DNA of 28,628 bases from Nanoarchaeota archaeon SCGC AAA011-G17. GTDB taxonomy: Archaea > Nanobdellota > Nanobdellia > SCGC-AAA011-G17. Each line of letters begins with the position of its first letter. The first letter of the stretch is position 1. Location: contig AQRL01000020.1 of the NCBI GenBank assembly GCA_000402515.1, positions 1-28,628 of the forward strand. The letters run 5' to 3'. Below, in pieces: positions 1 to 7,879 of the stretch. Made by a program: the position numbers and the translations under genes. A model generated the notes under the pieces. The model saw only the letters and a program-made list of their open reading frames with translations, was not told the origin of the DNA and made no database searches.

Positions 1-79
1 ACTAAGGAAAGGTTTTTCACAAAGTAGAGATAACACTACAATTTAAAAAGCCTATTCGGAGATACTGATCTCATAGATA

Positions 80-89
80 ATCTTTTAAA
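80..89 (+). promoter_or_regulatory. TATA box for the 112-2210 operon
   Basis: An AT-rich TATA-like element (CTTTTAAACT) lies about 27 nt upstream of the ATG at 112. That is the archaeal TATA-to-start distance for a leaderless transcript. Bases 1-79 hold no gene that I can see. Confidence 0.45.
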
Positions 90-111
90 CTTCTACCACT
101 ATATAATAGAT

Positions 112-576
112 ATGGAGCTCTATCAGGAACTAGTAAAGAAATCAATCACTTCTTTCAGGACAGCAGACCATTTGACATATGTAACCTTTCCGTTAATAAA
201 AGAGACAAAATTAATTCTAACAATTCTGGATAATATTAATCTCTCCTTGACAAATGCAATGAATGCAGCGTTGGAGTATGAAAAATACTATAAGAGGATA
301 ATGTCAATTCCAGACCATTTTGACCTGAAATACGCCCTTTTTGAGGATAAATTAATAAATAAGTATAGTATTCTTAAAAAAGAGGCACAATTGATACATC
401 AAATTCATCATATATTAGAAAGTCACAAGCAATCCCCTATTGAGTTTTCAAGAAGGGACAAGTTTGTAATCTGCAACCACAATTACCAGATGAAGACAAT
501 AACAATACCAGAAGTAAAGGAATTTTTAAGCCAGACAAGAACAATTATAACAAAGATTACAAAGGGGATTAAATGA
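112..576 (+). CDS. Hypothetical helical protein, paralogue of the next gene
   Basis: I do not recognise a named family. The 154-residue product has no signal peptide or membrane segment and looks all-helical. Its N-terminal part (ADHL at about residues 18-21, followed by a long hydrophobic helix) aligns by eye with the same region of the next protein, so the two are probably an old tandem duplication. The stop codon overlaps the next start (ATGA), and the operon continues into a MinD-like ATPase, so a cytosolic structural or partner role for that ATPase is possible. An HEPN-like helical bundle is one alternative, but no Rx4-6H motif is seen. Confidence 0.75.
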   Translation: MELYQELVKKSITSFRTADHLTYVTFPLIKETKLILTILDNINLSLTNAMNAALEYEKYYKRIMSIPDHFDLKYALFEDKLINKYSILKKEAQLIHQIHHILESHKQSPIEFSRRDKFVICNHNYQMKTITIPEVKEFLSQTRTIITKITKGIK

Positions 577-1043
577 CTCAAGTAGCAAAAGAAGAATTGA
601 AGAGAGCAGACCATCTTATCCATATCTCATTAAAATACACAAGAACAATAGATGTTTTGCTGTCAATCCTGCAGAGATTAGTCAGTGCAATGGAAGTGGA
701 AATAAAGGATGTTTTGGAAGAAGCAAAAGAAAAGGGATATTTAAAAGAAATCCAGCCATCACCAAAACTAAGAACCGAGCAGATAAGAAAATTATTCAAA
801 AATTCAGAAGAAATAAGTAATTTAATCTCATTTTATTTTTTTCTCAGGACAGTTATAAAAGCAGAGCATGCAAAAAAAGAGGAATTCAGAAAAAACGTAA
901 CCATGTTTGCCCTGGATGAGCAGGGAACAGAGTTTGCAGCTGTAACCTCAGAAACAGTAAAGGAATACTATAAAAAGGTTGATGATTTAATAAATTATAT
1001 GGATGAATTCAGTTTAACCCTAAAGCCAAAGAGGAAAAAATGA
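573..1043 (+). CDS. Hypothetical helical protein, paralogue of the previous gene
   Basis: The 156-residue, charged, predicted all-helical cytosolic protein shares an ADHL-containing N-terminal helical region (about residues 12-40) with the gene before it. It overlaps that gene by 4 nt and overlaps the MinD-like ATPase start by 4 nt (ATGA), which implies translational coupling. No catalytic motif is visible and no family is recognised. The strict co-operon position with a MinD/ParA ATPase is the only functional clue. It suggests a complex that the ATPase positions or regulates, which is inference. Confidence 0.78.
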   Translation: MTQVAKEELKRADHLIHISLKYTRTIDVLLSILQRLVSAMEVEIKDVLEEAKEKGYLKEIQPSPKLRTEQIRKLFKNSEEISNLISFYFFLRTVIKAEHAKKEEFRKNVTMFALDEQGTEFAAVTSETVKEYYKKVDDLINYMDEFSLTLKPKRKK

Positions 1044-1828
1044 GCACAAAAATAATAACCTGCATCTCTGGAAAAGGGGGAGCAGGTAAAACAACAACAA
1101 CAATTAATTTAGGGGCAGCATTAAACCAGTTTGGCAAGGATACAACAATCATTGATGCCAATCTTACAACCCCGAATATTGGTATATTTCTTGGAGTTCC
1201 ATCAGTCCCGGTTACAATCCATAATGTTCTTAGAGGAAAGAAGCATATCTCAGAAGCCACTTATCTTCATCCATCTTCTTTGAAAGTCATTCCAGGCTCT
1301 TTATCTCCCTCAAGTATAGTAAACATAGATCCTTTAAAATTAGAAAGGAATTTGCTTGATATAGAAGGCCTGACAGATTATGCAATAATAGATGCAGCAG
1401 CTGGCTTGGGAAGAGAAGCATTAGCAGCAATGAAAGCAGCAGATGAATTATTGATAGTAACAAACCCAGAGCTGCCTGCCTTAACAGATGCATTAAAAAC
1501 AATAAAAATGGCTGAAAAGATGAAAAAACCCATATTAGGTGTTTTAGTCACAAGAGTTAGGAAAGACAAATTTGATATCTCCCAGAAAGATGTTGAAGAA
1601 ATGCTTGAATATCCCGTAATTGGCTATATACCAGAGGATGACAAGATGAGGGAAGCTCTAGCCTTAAAAATGCCGGTAGTTCATGCCTTTCCAAGGTCTC
1701 AGGCTGCAATAAATTACAAGAAATTAGCAGCCAAAATATTAAATATATCCTACAACGAAAAAGCTTATATAGGAGAATCATCATTTTTTGGTAATATACT
1801 TAAAAAATTGGGGTTAAAAAATGGATAG
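1040..1828 (+). CDS. MinD/ParA family ATPase
   Basis: This P-loop ATPase of the SIMIBI class has the deviant Walker A motif GKGGAGKTT at about residues 11-19, with the signature lysine of MinD/ParA. A switch-like IIDAN segment follows near residue 38 and IIDAAAG near 115. At 262 residues it has normal MinD length. The extreme C-terminus (residues 248-260, roughly SFFGNILKKLGL) could form a short amphipathic helix like the MinD membrane-targeting sequence. It probably cycles on and off the membrane to position something. It overlaps both neighbours by a few bases, so the two helical proteins and the zinc protein are its likely partners. Archaea often carry several MinD paralogues, so this is not necessarily a division-site regulator. 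Confidence 0.9.
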   Translation: MSTKIITCISGKGGAGKTTTTINLGAALNQFGKDTTIIDANLTTPNIGIFLGVPSVPVTIHNVLRGKKHISEATYLHPSSLKVIPGSLSPSSIVNIDPLKLERNLLDIEGLTDYAIIDAAAGLGREALAAMKAADELLIVTNPELPALTDALKTIKMAEKMKKPILGVLVTRVRKDKFDISQKDVEEMLEYPVIGYIPEDDKMREALALKMPVVHAFPRSQAAINYKKLAAKILNISYNEKAYIGESSFFGNILKKLGLKNG

Positions 1829-2210
1829 AGAAACTTCTGTACAATGTCCGATGTGTAAACGTTCTGTTCCTGTAATAGATTTAAGAATCCACGAAGGAAG
1901 AAAAATCTGCGGCTCCTGCTTTACACGGATTAAAGGGGATGAATTTAGTATTCCCCAGAATAAGGATGTAAAACAAAAGGAAAAGCCAAAAAGAATAGCA
2001 GAAATAAAATATTACTGTACATCTTGCAATTACAAGTTTTTCAGGCCGTCTGGTTTTGAAGCAGTTCATGTCTGCCCCTTCTGTGGCAAGCGTGGAACAA
2101 TAGAGAAAGAAATGACAGCCAGTGATCTTATCAGCTCTGTTTCTAAATCAGATATTATAGACGAAGAGGAATCATTAGCAGTTAAAAAGAAGAGAGTAAT
2201 GGGCTACTAA
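1821..2210 (+). CDS. Double zinc-ribbon protein
   Basis: The 129-residue soluble protein has two Cys-rich modules: CPMC near residue 9 with CGSC near 32, and CTSC near 66 with CPFC near 85. Each is a plausible four-cysteine zinc ribbon. The C-terminal 30 residues are acidic and then basic. It overlaps the MinD-like ATPase gene by 8 nt and closes that operon. Zinc ribbons of this kind usually mediate protein or nucleic-acid binding. The exact role is unknown. Confidence 0.8.
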   Translation: MDRETSVQCPMCKRSVPVIDLRIHEGRKICGSCFTRIKGDEFSIPQNKDVKQKEKPKRIAEIKYYCTSCNYKFFRPSGFEAVHVCPFCGKRGTIEKEMTASDLISSVSKSDIIDEEESLAVKKKRVMGY

Positions 2211-2240
2211 TTCTATTCATTTAATGAGCGGAACAAAACA

Positions 2241-2250
2241 TTTATATACC
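2241..2250 (+). promoter_or_regulatory. TATA box of the nucleotidyltransferase operon
   Basis: TTTATATACC lies about 32 nt upstream of the ATG at 2277. Its last six bases (TATACC) form an inverted pair with GGTATA at 2257-2262, so the TATA box itself may be part of an operator. Confidence 0.5.
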
Positions 2251-2257
2251 ACTAAAG

Positions 2258-2271
2258 GTATAATATTATAC
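2258..2271. promoter_or_regulatory. Perfect 14-nt palindrome, candidate autoregulatory operator
   Basis: GTATAATATTATAC is perfectly self-complementary. It lies between the TATA box and the ATG at 2277, where a bound repressor would block transcription start. The first downstream gene has an N-terminal winged-helix domain, so autoregulation is a natural inference. Confidence 0.5.
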
Positions 2272-2276
2272 TACAT

Positions 2277-2891
2277 ATGGTATATATTCAATTAGAAAAA
2301 ACAGATTTTGAAGTGCTTAATTTCTTAATTGAAAATCTTAATAAGGAATTTTCTATAAAAGAAATAGCAGATAAGTTAAAAAAACCCTATGTAAAGATTC
2401 ATAGTAGTATTAACAGATTAGCCGATAAGAAAATAATAAAAAGGGAAATTAAAGGCAGGTCTCATTATTGCTCTATTGATTATAAAAACAATATTAATGT
2501 TGTTTGCTTTATTAATTCACAAAAAGCAAAAGAATTTTTGCTAAAAAATAAAAAAATTATGATTATTATTGAAGATATAGTGTCAAGCATAAAAATTCCA
2601 GATTATACCCTGCTTTTATTTGGTTCATATGCTAAAGGCAATGCTGATAAACATTCTGATTTGGATATAGCAATAATAACTGCAGGTGAAAATAAAGAAG
2701 AAGTAGAAAGAGCAGTTAATTCAAAAAAAAGGCTATCTTCATTAAATATTCATTCATTGGGGTTTAATTATAAGGAGTTTATAGAGATGTTAAAATCAAA
2801 AGAAATGAATGTTGGAAAAGAGATAGTTAAAAGCCATATTATCTTTAATGGATGTGAACAGTTTTATGAAGCAGTGAGGTTGACAGAATGA
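2277..2891 (+). CDS. Winged-helix and nucleotidyltransferase (MNT-type) protein
   Basis: Residues 1-65 look like a winged-helix DNA-binding domain (FSIKEIADKL helix, then a basic wing). Residues about 111-135 hold the Pol-beta-type nucleotidyltransferase motif, GS at 116-117 and the DxD pair at D128 and D130. Such minimal nucleotidyltransferases pair with HEPN proteins in archaeal toxin-antitoxin modules, in which the enzyme AMPylates and silences its partner. The gene overlaps the next one by 4 nt and sits behind a perfect palindrome. Fusion of the DNA-binding domain to the enzyme would let one protein be both antitoxin and autorepressor, which is inference. Confidence 0.85.
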   Translation: MVYIQLEKTDFEVLNFLIENLNKEFSIKEIADKLKKPYVKIHSSINRLADKKIIKREIKGRSHYCSIDYKNNINVVCFINSQKAKEFLLKNKKIMIIIEDIVSSIKIPDYTLLLFGSYAKGNADKHSDLDIAIITAGENKEEVERAVNSKKRLSSLNIHSLGFNYKEFIEMLKSKEMNVGKEIVKSHIIFNGCEQFYEAVRLTE

Positions 2892-3472
2892 AAACAGAAA
2901 AAGAGAACAAGATTATTGAATCAAATATTAATATTTATCAAAAAGAGGGATTATTCAAAAAAGGAGAGTATAGCAATCTAACGGGTTTTTATGTTAAGAA
3001 TGCAGAAAAGACACTTCAAACAGCAGACACACTTATGCAAATTTCTGAGAATAATGAATTAAAGAAAAAGCTTGGGCTGTTGGATGATTTTGAAACTTAT
3101 CTTTGGGTAATTACGACTTCGTATTATTCCATGTTTTATATTTTGAATGCTTTGTTTTCAAAACAAGGAATAAAATTGGGTGAAAAAATTGTTCATAAAG
3201 TTGCTTCTGATGTTTTTTACTTTTACTTTATTAAAAATAATAAGATAGCAAAGGAATTATTTGAGATATACGAAGAAGCAAAAGGTCAGGCAATGGATTT
3301 AATAAGTTATTCTGAACAAGCAGAGAAATTATTTCAGGATTTAGAATATGAAAGAGAGAAAAGGCGCAGGTTTCAATATAACATGACAGAAAGCATAAAA
3401 ATAAGTTATGCTCAAACATCCTTAAGAAGGGCTAAGGACTTTATTAATGAGATTAAAATATTAATAAAATAA
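2888..3472 (+). CDS. HEPN-like protein, probable partner of the nucleotidyltransferase
   Basis: The 194-residue all-helical protein has a YYSMFYILNALF segment near residues 79-90, followed by a short loop and KIVHKVA near 100. This is the pattern seen in HEPN proteins adjacent to minimal nucleotidyltransferases. It overlaps the upstream gene by 4 nt. A canonical RNase motif (Rx4-6H) is not evident. The basic C-terminal region (REKRRRFQYN near 160) is where such a motif usually lies, so it may be an inactive or divergent HEPN. A toxin role is inferred from pairing only. Confidence 0.7.
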   Translation: MKTEKENKIIESNINIYQKEGLFKKGEYSNLTGFYVKNAEKTLQTADTLMQISENNELKKKLGLLDDFETYLWVITTSYYSMFYILNALFSKQGIKLGEKIVHKVASDVFYFYFIKNNKIAKELFEIYEEAKGQAMDLISYSEQAEKLFQDLEYEREKRRRFQYNMTESIKISYAQTSLRRAKDFINEIKILIK

Positions 3473-3473
3473 T

Positions 3474-3866
3474 ATGGTGTCTCTTACAAATGTTGAAAAA
3501 AGTAAATTAAAGGAAATTTTAACAAAATCCAACGACAAGGAAGTAAAAGGGATTCTAAAAAAAATAAATAAGGATGAAAAGAAGAAATATGTTCACGATA
3601 AAAAAGAAATTAAAAATCTATTAAAACAGGCATTTGAAGAAAAGAAGAAAGTAAAAATTAGATATTACAGTCTTTCATCAGATGAAGTAAAATGGAGAGT
3701 TGTTTCTATATATCAATTTGACCAGGAATTTATTATTGCTTATTGTCATTTGAGAAATGAAGAAAGAATCTTTGTAATAGAAAGAATTTCTCAAGCTACT
3801 ATTTTAGATGAAAGATACAAAATTCCAGATGGATGGAAACCAGAAAGTATAGTTTATTCTAGATAA
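3474..3866 (+). CDS. WYL-like domain protein
   Basis: The 130-residue protein has a basic helical N-terminal half (residues 1-55). The C-terminal part resembles a WYL ligand-binding domain: a KIRYYS strand near 63, R and V positions near 75-78, an IIAYCHLR segment near 90, and an RIFVIERI strand near 100. It starts 1 nt after the HEPN-like gene, so it may belong to the same defence-type module. WYL domains often sense nucleotides or nucleic-acid ligands. No separate DNA-binding helix-turn-helix is obvious. Confidence 0.65.
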   Translation: MVSLTNVEKSKLKEILTKSNDKEVKGILKKINKDEKKKYVHDKKEIKNLLKQAFEEKKKVKIRYYSLSSDEVKWRVVSIYQFDQEFIIAYCHLRNEERIFVIERISQATILDERYKIPDGWKPESIVYSR

Positions 3867-3930
3867 AAAAGATTATATCTTTAATATCTTGGTATAGTGC
3901 TGCAAAGTAAAATTTGTGGAAATAGAAAAA

Positions 3931-3939
3931 TATATAAGG
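3931..3939 (+). promoter_or_regulatory. TATA box for 3961
   Basis: TATATAAGG is centred 26 nt before the ATG at 3961, the spacing expected for a leaderless archaeal mRNA. Confidence 0.6.
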
Positions 3940-3960
3940 ATAATAACTGTAATGTAGAAT

Positions 3961-4167
3961 ATGAAATTTGAATATGATAAGGAAGTGGATGCTGGTTATG
4001 TTTATTTAGAATTCCCTATAAAAGAAGGAGAAGCCAAAAAAACTATCGAGCTAAATGAAAATATAATTCTTGATTTTGATAATAAGGGGAAACTCCTTGG
4101 TATGGAAATTTTAAATGCTAGTAAAGTTTTGAATAGAAAAATACTTCTTAAAGCTCAAGTTTGTTAA
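3961..4167 (+). CDS. DUF2283 family protein
   Basis: This 68-residue protein follows the DUF2283 pattern. It has an N-terminal YDKEVDAGYVYL strand, a TIELNENIILDFDNKGKLLGMEIL segment in two halves, and the terminal LNASKVL. The family is small, usually cytosolic and of unknown function, and is often found next to toxin-antitoxin or defence genes. It is followed 1 nt later by the Rossmann-like gene and has its own leaderless promoter. Confidence 0.85.
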   Translation: MKFEYDKEVDAGYVYLEFPIKEGEAKKTIELNENIILDFDNKGKLLGMEILNASKVLNRKILLKAQVC

Positions 4168-4168
4168 A

Positions 4169-4705
4169 ATGAAAGTTTCAATTTTAGGAGCAGGAGATGT
4201 AACAAAAATACATCGTTTCTCTGGAATGTCAGAAAATGATGTTAAAACTCTTATAGAAGAGGTTGGAAAGCCATTAGCAAGAAAAAAAGTAGAGTTAGTA
4301 ATTGTTCCTGCCAGAGGAATTCCATATAAAGTTGCTAAAGTCTATAAAGAAAATAATGGCCCTAAAGTAATAGGAGCAATTCCAGAAGATGACAAAGATT
4401 ACGGGATAATGCATATTGAAGAGTACAGGCATATTTCTGATGAGGAATTTAATATAGGAGATTGGTACGACTTAAATGGGAGGATTGCAGCACAAGGGGA
4501 TATTTCAATCTGTATTGGTATGTCAGGAGGAGCTATCTGTGATGTTGCAACGCTAAAATATCATTATAAATATCTCGGTAAGAAAACAAAATTACTTGTT
4601 TTTGAAAATACATTGTCATCAAAATTACCGCCAGAATTAGAGGAAGATTTAAAAGGAAATTTAATTTATATTAATTCAGTTAAAGAACTTGAAAATTATC
4701 TCTAA
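4169..4705 (+). CDS. Rossmann-fold SLOG/LOG-like nucleotide-binding protein
   Basis: The 178-residue protein begins with a beta strand and glycine-rich turn (SILGAGDV, residues 4-11). It has a second glycine-rich loop, GMSGGAICDVA, near 119-129. This layout is typical of the SLOG/LOG superfamily (DprA, lysine-decarboxylase-like and YpsA-like proteins), which binds nucleotides or nucleotide-derived ligands. No PGGxGTxxE motif of cytokinin-type LOG enzymes is seen, so I would not assign that activity. It is probably cotranscribed with the DUF2283 gene. It ends convergently, overlapping the phosphorylase gene on the other strand by 4 nt. Confidence 0.65.
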   Translation: MKVSILGAGDVTKIHRFSGMSENDVKTLIEEVGKPLARKKVELVIVPARGIPYKVAKVYKENNGPKVIGAIPEDDKDYGIMHIEEYRHISDEEFNIGDWYDLNGRIAAQGDISICIGMSGGAICDVATLKYHYKYLGKKTKLLVFENTLSSKLPPELEEDLKGNLIYINSVKELENYL

Positions 4706-5520
4706 TTTTTTTTATAAATATTTGTTTTATCATTTGGGTCTTCAATAATAGAAGCCAGATGCTTATCAATGCTAAATTCCTTCTCAGTTTTTAATGGAGA
4801 TAGTTTAAAAGAGTTAATATTTTTTATAATTATTTTGAAGATTTTTATTTTTGCAGAATAACGGAGTTTTTTCTTTGTTTGGTCCCCAACACTGCTTTTT
4901 CTATTATCACTAATAACCAAAATACCAGCATTCCTAATCCCTATATCTTTTGCTCTGGAATAACAGGCAGCAAGCTCCATCTCTACTGTTGAGGGTTTAA
5001 TCTTTTGATACTCTTGATTAGCATGAGGCATTTGAAAAGTAACTGCAGGGACAGATATGTTGGTCCCATTTACATACTTTATATTATTTTTCTTAAACAA
5101 TTCTTCCATTTTATTTTTTAATTCTCTGTCTGGAACACCAAATTTTCTGTCTGGCTCAATTGGATGATAAATGCCATCAAAATGATAAGATTTGTTAGGG
5201 ATAACAGTGCTCCCCACATCTAAATTCTTAAAGCCACCGTATGCAGCCCCTATAAAAATAACTGTCCTGCATCCGCCATCATGCATTAGTGTAAGGACAT
5301 CAATCATTGCAGGAGCCCCATATATGTTAAAAACTATTGGATATACTCTATTATTCTTTTTTACTAAATGTGTATGATATACTAAATCCTTGCTTGAAAT
5401 CACTTTATCAAACATTTTAAGAATACTTTTTTCAAAATCAGGGAGGCTTGTTCCAGCTACAACTATCCCTATCTCTCCGATATTTTCTTGCCCAAATATA
5501 TTTTTTGCCCATTTACCCAT
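4702..5520 (-). CDS. Nucleoside phosphorylase (PNP/UDP family)
   Basis: The 272-residue protein fits the purine/uridine phosphorylase fold. A phosphate-site-like GIVVAGTSLP lies near residue 18, FIGAAYGGF near 90 with GSTVIP near 103, and the substrate-site segment VEMELAACYSRA near 179-190. These enzymes split nucleosides with phosphate in salvage. The C-terminal 60 residues are lysine-rich and less conserved. A TATA-like element on the minus strand near 5545 fits a leaderless start at 5520. Base specificity cannot be read from sequence alone. Confidence 0.82.
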   Translation of the reverse strand: MGKWAKNIFGQENIGEIGIVVAGTSLPDFEKSILKMFDKVISSKDLVYHTHLVKKNNRVYPIVFNIYGAPAMIDVLTLMHDGGCRTVIFIGAAYGGFKNLDVGSTVIPNKSYHFDGIYHPIEPDRKFGVPDRELKNKMEELFKKNNIKYVNGTNISVPAVTFQMPHANQEYQKIKPSTVEMELAACYSRAKDIGIRNAGILVISDNRKSSVGDQTKKKLRYSAKIKIFKIIIKNINSFKLSPLKTEKEFSIDKHLASIIEDPNDKTNIYKKN

Positions 5521-5610
5521 ATTATAATAAATTTATTCAGAGAATATAAATATTATGATTCAAAAATAAGAATAGTAAGTTTTATAATATTAATTAATTA
5601 TTCTTGCCGT

Positions 5611-6246
5611 ATGTACAAGCTAATCTGTTTTGATATGGATGGTGTAATCTTCAAAGACATCAGTTTTTGGATGGAATTACATAAAAAATTTGGTACACTA
5701 GAGCAAGGAAAAATTCTAACAAAAAAATATTTGCACACAAATTATAATAAATTAGTTGAAGAAGTTGTTGTAAAACTATGGAAAGGGAAAGATGCAAAGC
5801 CTTATTATGATTTAGTAAACTCTTTGGAATATCTCCCAGGTGTAAAAAAGACATTTGACTATGTTAAGAAGAAAGGATTGATTACTGCAATTGTAAGTGC
5901 TTCATCTATAGATGTTGCAAGAAGAGTACAAAAAGATTTTGGAATTGACCATATATTTGCAAATGAACTGATTATTAAAGATGGAAAAGTCTCAGGGGAA
6001 TTTGTCTGGCCTATTGGTTCGGGAAAAGAAGAAAAATCAAAGATAATAAAAGATTTATGTAATGATTTGGGCATTTCTACCAAAGAATGTATTTACATAG
6101 GGGATGATGATATTGACGTCAAAGCATTTAAAGAAGTTGGTTTATCAATAGCTTTTAATTCAAAATCTGATGAGCTGAAAAAAGTGGCAACACACATTAT
6201 TAATTCAAACAATCTATCTGATATAATAAACTATTTACCAAAATAA
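5611..6246 (+). CDS. HAD-superfamily phosphatase
   Basis: The ATG at 5611 gives MYKLICFDMDGV at the N-terminus, the HAD motif I with nucleophile and acid-base aspartates (DMDGV). TTTATAATAT at 5581-5590 is centred 26 nt upstream, supporting this start over an upstream in-frame ATG at 5488. Motif II serine lies in AIVSASS, and the motif III/IV region is YIGDDDIDVKAF. A helical cap fits between motifs I and II. It resembles the phosphoserine-phosphatase/HAD-IB type by its IVSASS and GDDDID segments, but the substrate is not certain. It is divergent from the phosphorylase gene. Confidence 0.85.
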   Translation: MYKLICFDMDGVIFKDISFWMELHKKFGTLEQGKILTKKYLHTNYNKLVEEVVVKLWKGKDAKPYYDLVNSLEYLPGVKKTFDYVKKKGLITAIVSASSIDVARRVQKDFGIDHIFANELIIKDGKVSGEFVWPIGSGKEEKSKIIKDLCNDLGISTKECIYIGDDDIDVKAFKEVGLSIAFNSKSDELKKVATHIINSNNLSDIINYLPK

Positions 6247-6256
6247 ATATTCAAAA

Positions 6257-6664
6257 ATGAAATATACCAAAGAAAATTTACATAAATATTTAAAAGATTA
6301 TTTAATAAGAGAATGCCCCCATTATTTAAAAGCAGAGTTTAAAAGCATGGAGTATATTGGTGATTTTGAATTTAAAATATTTGAAAAAATAAAAAGCAAA
6401 GTTTCTGTTTATAATGTTAAATTGGGTAATGGAAAAGAAGCATTCGGTACTATTGGAGGAATTGTTCCAAATAGACCTTATTCAAATGTAATTCCCAAGC
6501 CAGACATTTCTGATCCTAAAAGTGCTGCAAAATATCACCTTTATTGGGAGGGTGTTAATAGATATAGAAAAGTTTTTGAGAAAGGAGAATTTAAAGAACA
6601 AGGTGGCTTAGAATTTCTTGCAGATATTTTAGATATTCCACAAAAGATGAGACTTAAAAAATAG
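6257..6664 (+). CDS. Hypothetical protein
   Basis: The 135-residue soluble protein matches no family that I recognise. It has a mixed alpha/beta look: a charged N-terminal helix, strands around YIGDFEFKIFEKI and VYNVKLGNG, then a conserved-looking GTIGGIVPNRPYSN loop near 70-83. It starts 10 nt after the HAD phosphatase gene and is probably cotranscribed. The coding call rests on its length, position and ordinary codon use. Confidence 0.7.
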   Translation: MKYTKENLHKYLKDYLIRECPHYLKAEFKSMEYIGDFEFKIFEKIKSKVSVYNVKLGNGKEAFGTIGGIVPNRPYSNVIPKPDISDPKSAAKYHLYWEGVNRYRKVFEKGEFKEQGGLEFLADILDIPQKMRLKK

Positions 6665-6673
6665 AACAGTAAG

Positions 6674-6741
6674 GTTTATAAAGGATATTTTTGACCATAT
6701 ATTTGATTAAAATGACAAGAGTTGATTGTATTCATTGTTAG
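6674..6741 (+). other. Promoter-like site and 9-codon open frame
   Basis: TTTATAAAGG at 6674-6683 looks like a TATA box. An ATG at 6712 then opens a frame of only nine codons (MTRVDCIHC) before a stop. The C-x2-C end looks like the start of a zinc-ribbon protein. It may be the remnant of a gene cut by the arrival of the endonuclease gene, or chance. The rest of 6665-6829 holds only the endonuclease promoter. Confidence 0.2.
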
Positions 6742-6798
6742 TAGATTTCTCTTAGTTAAAACTCTTTTCAAAAACAATAAAGAAAGTATAATCGTTAG

Positions 6799-6806
6799 TA
6801 TAAAAA
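6799..6806 (+). promoter_or_regulatory. TATA box for the endonuclease gene
   Basis: TATAAAAA is centred about 27 nt before the ATG at 6830. A second element (CTTAAATAC, 6809-6817) is 26 nt before the next in-frame ATG at 6839. Both fit leaderless starts. Confidence 0.45.
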
Positions 6807-6829
6807 CACTTAAATACAATCAAAACATT

Positions 6830-7879
6830 ATGGGTTATATGGAAAAAAGGGTGACATTTACTAATGGAAAACAAAAAAAATTTTTGTTAGATACAAAAAA
6901 AGAATTGGGCTTATCTTGGATAGAATTAGCAAAAAAACTCAATGTAAACTGTAGAACTTTAGAAAAATCATATCAATATGAGTACTGTAATTTACCTTAC
7001 AACTTATTTATTAAAATATGTGGACTAAAAAATATTTCTAAAACAAAAATGTTAAGACAATATAAAGCAAAAATAACAATATTTGAATCAATAATAGGGA
7101 GAAAAGCATTTGGAGAAAAAAGAGCAAAATTGCAGGAAATTAACATAAAATTTGAATCGGAAATACTCTCACTTAATAATTCTGATATTCAATTAAGCAG
7201 ATATGATTTAGGAAAAAATATAAACCTTCCAGACAAATTAACCCCTGAGCTTGCTGAAGAGATAGGCATACATTATGGAGACGGTTTCCTTTCTGAAAAC
7301 AGACATGAATACAGACTTAAGGGAGACAAAAAGGAAAAAGAATATTACGATTTATTTATTAGGAAACTCTATAAAAATTTGTTTAATTTAGATATAAATC
7401 TAAAAGAATATGAGACAACTTACGGATTTGAGATAACATCTAAAGCATTATGGGGATTTAAAAATAAAGTCCTGGGAATTCCTGCAGGTAGAAAAAATAG
7501 TATTGCTTTAATAAAAATTATAAAAGTAAATGATACAAAAATTCTAACCTCCTTTATAAGAGGGCTATTTGATACAGATGGCTCAGTATGTTTTATAAAA
7601 AAATACAAAAACTTAGGAAATTATTACCCATTGATTACTTTAACTTTGAAATCAAAAAAGTTGATATTTGATGTAGCAGAAATATTATCTATGCTAGGTT
7701 TAAACCCAAAAATATCAAAAACTAAATCTTGTTGGAGGATCGATTTAAATGGCTATAAACGATTAGAAGTTTATTCAAAATTAATTGGTTGGAATAATCC
7801 AAAAAATATCGTTAGAGTTATAAATTGGAAGAAACAGTATCCTGAATTAGGAAAGGAGGTTATGGCAGGTGTAATGTAG
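6830..7879 (+). CDS. LAGLIDADG homing endonuclease
   Basis: Two LAGLIDADG helices are visible: LAEEIGIHYGDGFL near residues 141-154 and FIRGLFDTDGSV near 241-252. Each keeps its catalytic acidic residue, so the enzyme is probably active as a monomer. The N-terminal 60 residues hold a helix-turn-helix-like segment (LGLSWIELAKKLNV). I start it at 6830 because TATA boxes sit right before this ATG, and the 36 codons upstream look non-coding. It is not inside an intron or intein: the next gene, tRNA-His, is complete. The last codons overlap the putative tRNA promoter (7818-7826) and the first 16 nt of the tRNA. The stop TAG at 7877-7879 lies at the end of the D stem and start of the D loop. Confidence 0.9.
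   Translation: MGYMEKRVTFTNGKQKKFLLDTKKELGLSWIELAKKLNVNCRTLEKSYQYEYCNLPYNLFIKICGLKNISKTKMLRQYKAKITIFESIIGRKAFGEKRAKLQEINIKFESEILSLNNSDIQLSRYDLGKNINLPDKLTPELAEEIGIHYGDGFLSENRHEYRLKGDKKEKEYYDLFIRKLYKNLFNLDINLKEYETTYGFEITSKALWGFKNKVLGIPAGRKNSIALIKIIKVNDTKILTSFIRGLFDTDGSVCFIKKYKNLGNYYPLITLTLKSKKLIFDVAEILSMLGLNPKISKTKSCWRIDLNGYKRLEVYSKLIGWNNPKNIVRVINWKKQYPELGKEVMAGVM
7818..7826 (+). promoter_or_regulatory. Putative tRNA-His promoter inside the endonuclease ORF
   Basis: TTATAAATT, preceded by purines, lies about 42 nt upstream of the mature tRNA 5' end. This would start transcription near 7848 and leave a 16-nt leader for RNase P. It overlaps the 3' coding part of the endonuclease gene. Confidence 0.45.

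Noticed and set aside
4169-4705. Cytokinin-type LOG phosphoribohydrolase assignment
   Set aside because: The PGGxGTxxE motif of that enzyme is missing. Only the general Rossmann/SLOG layout is supported.
6722-6829. 36-codon upstream extension of the endonuclease
   Set aside because: It has no TATA box at the right distance and covers the promoter of the ATG at 6830. Its residues do not look like a folded domain.
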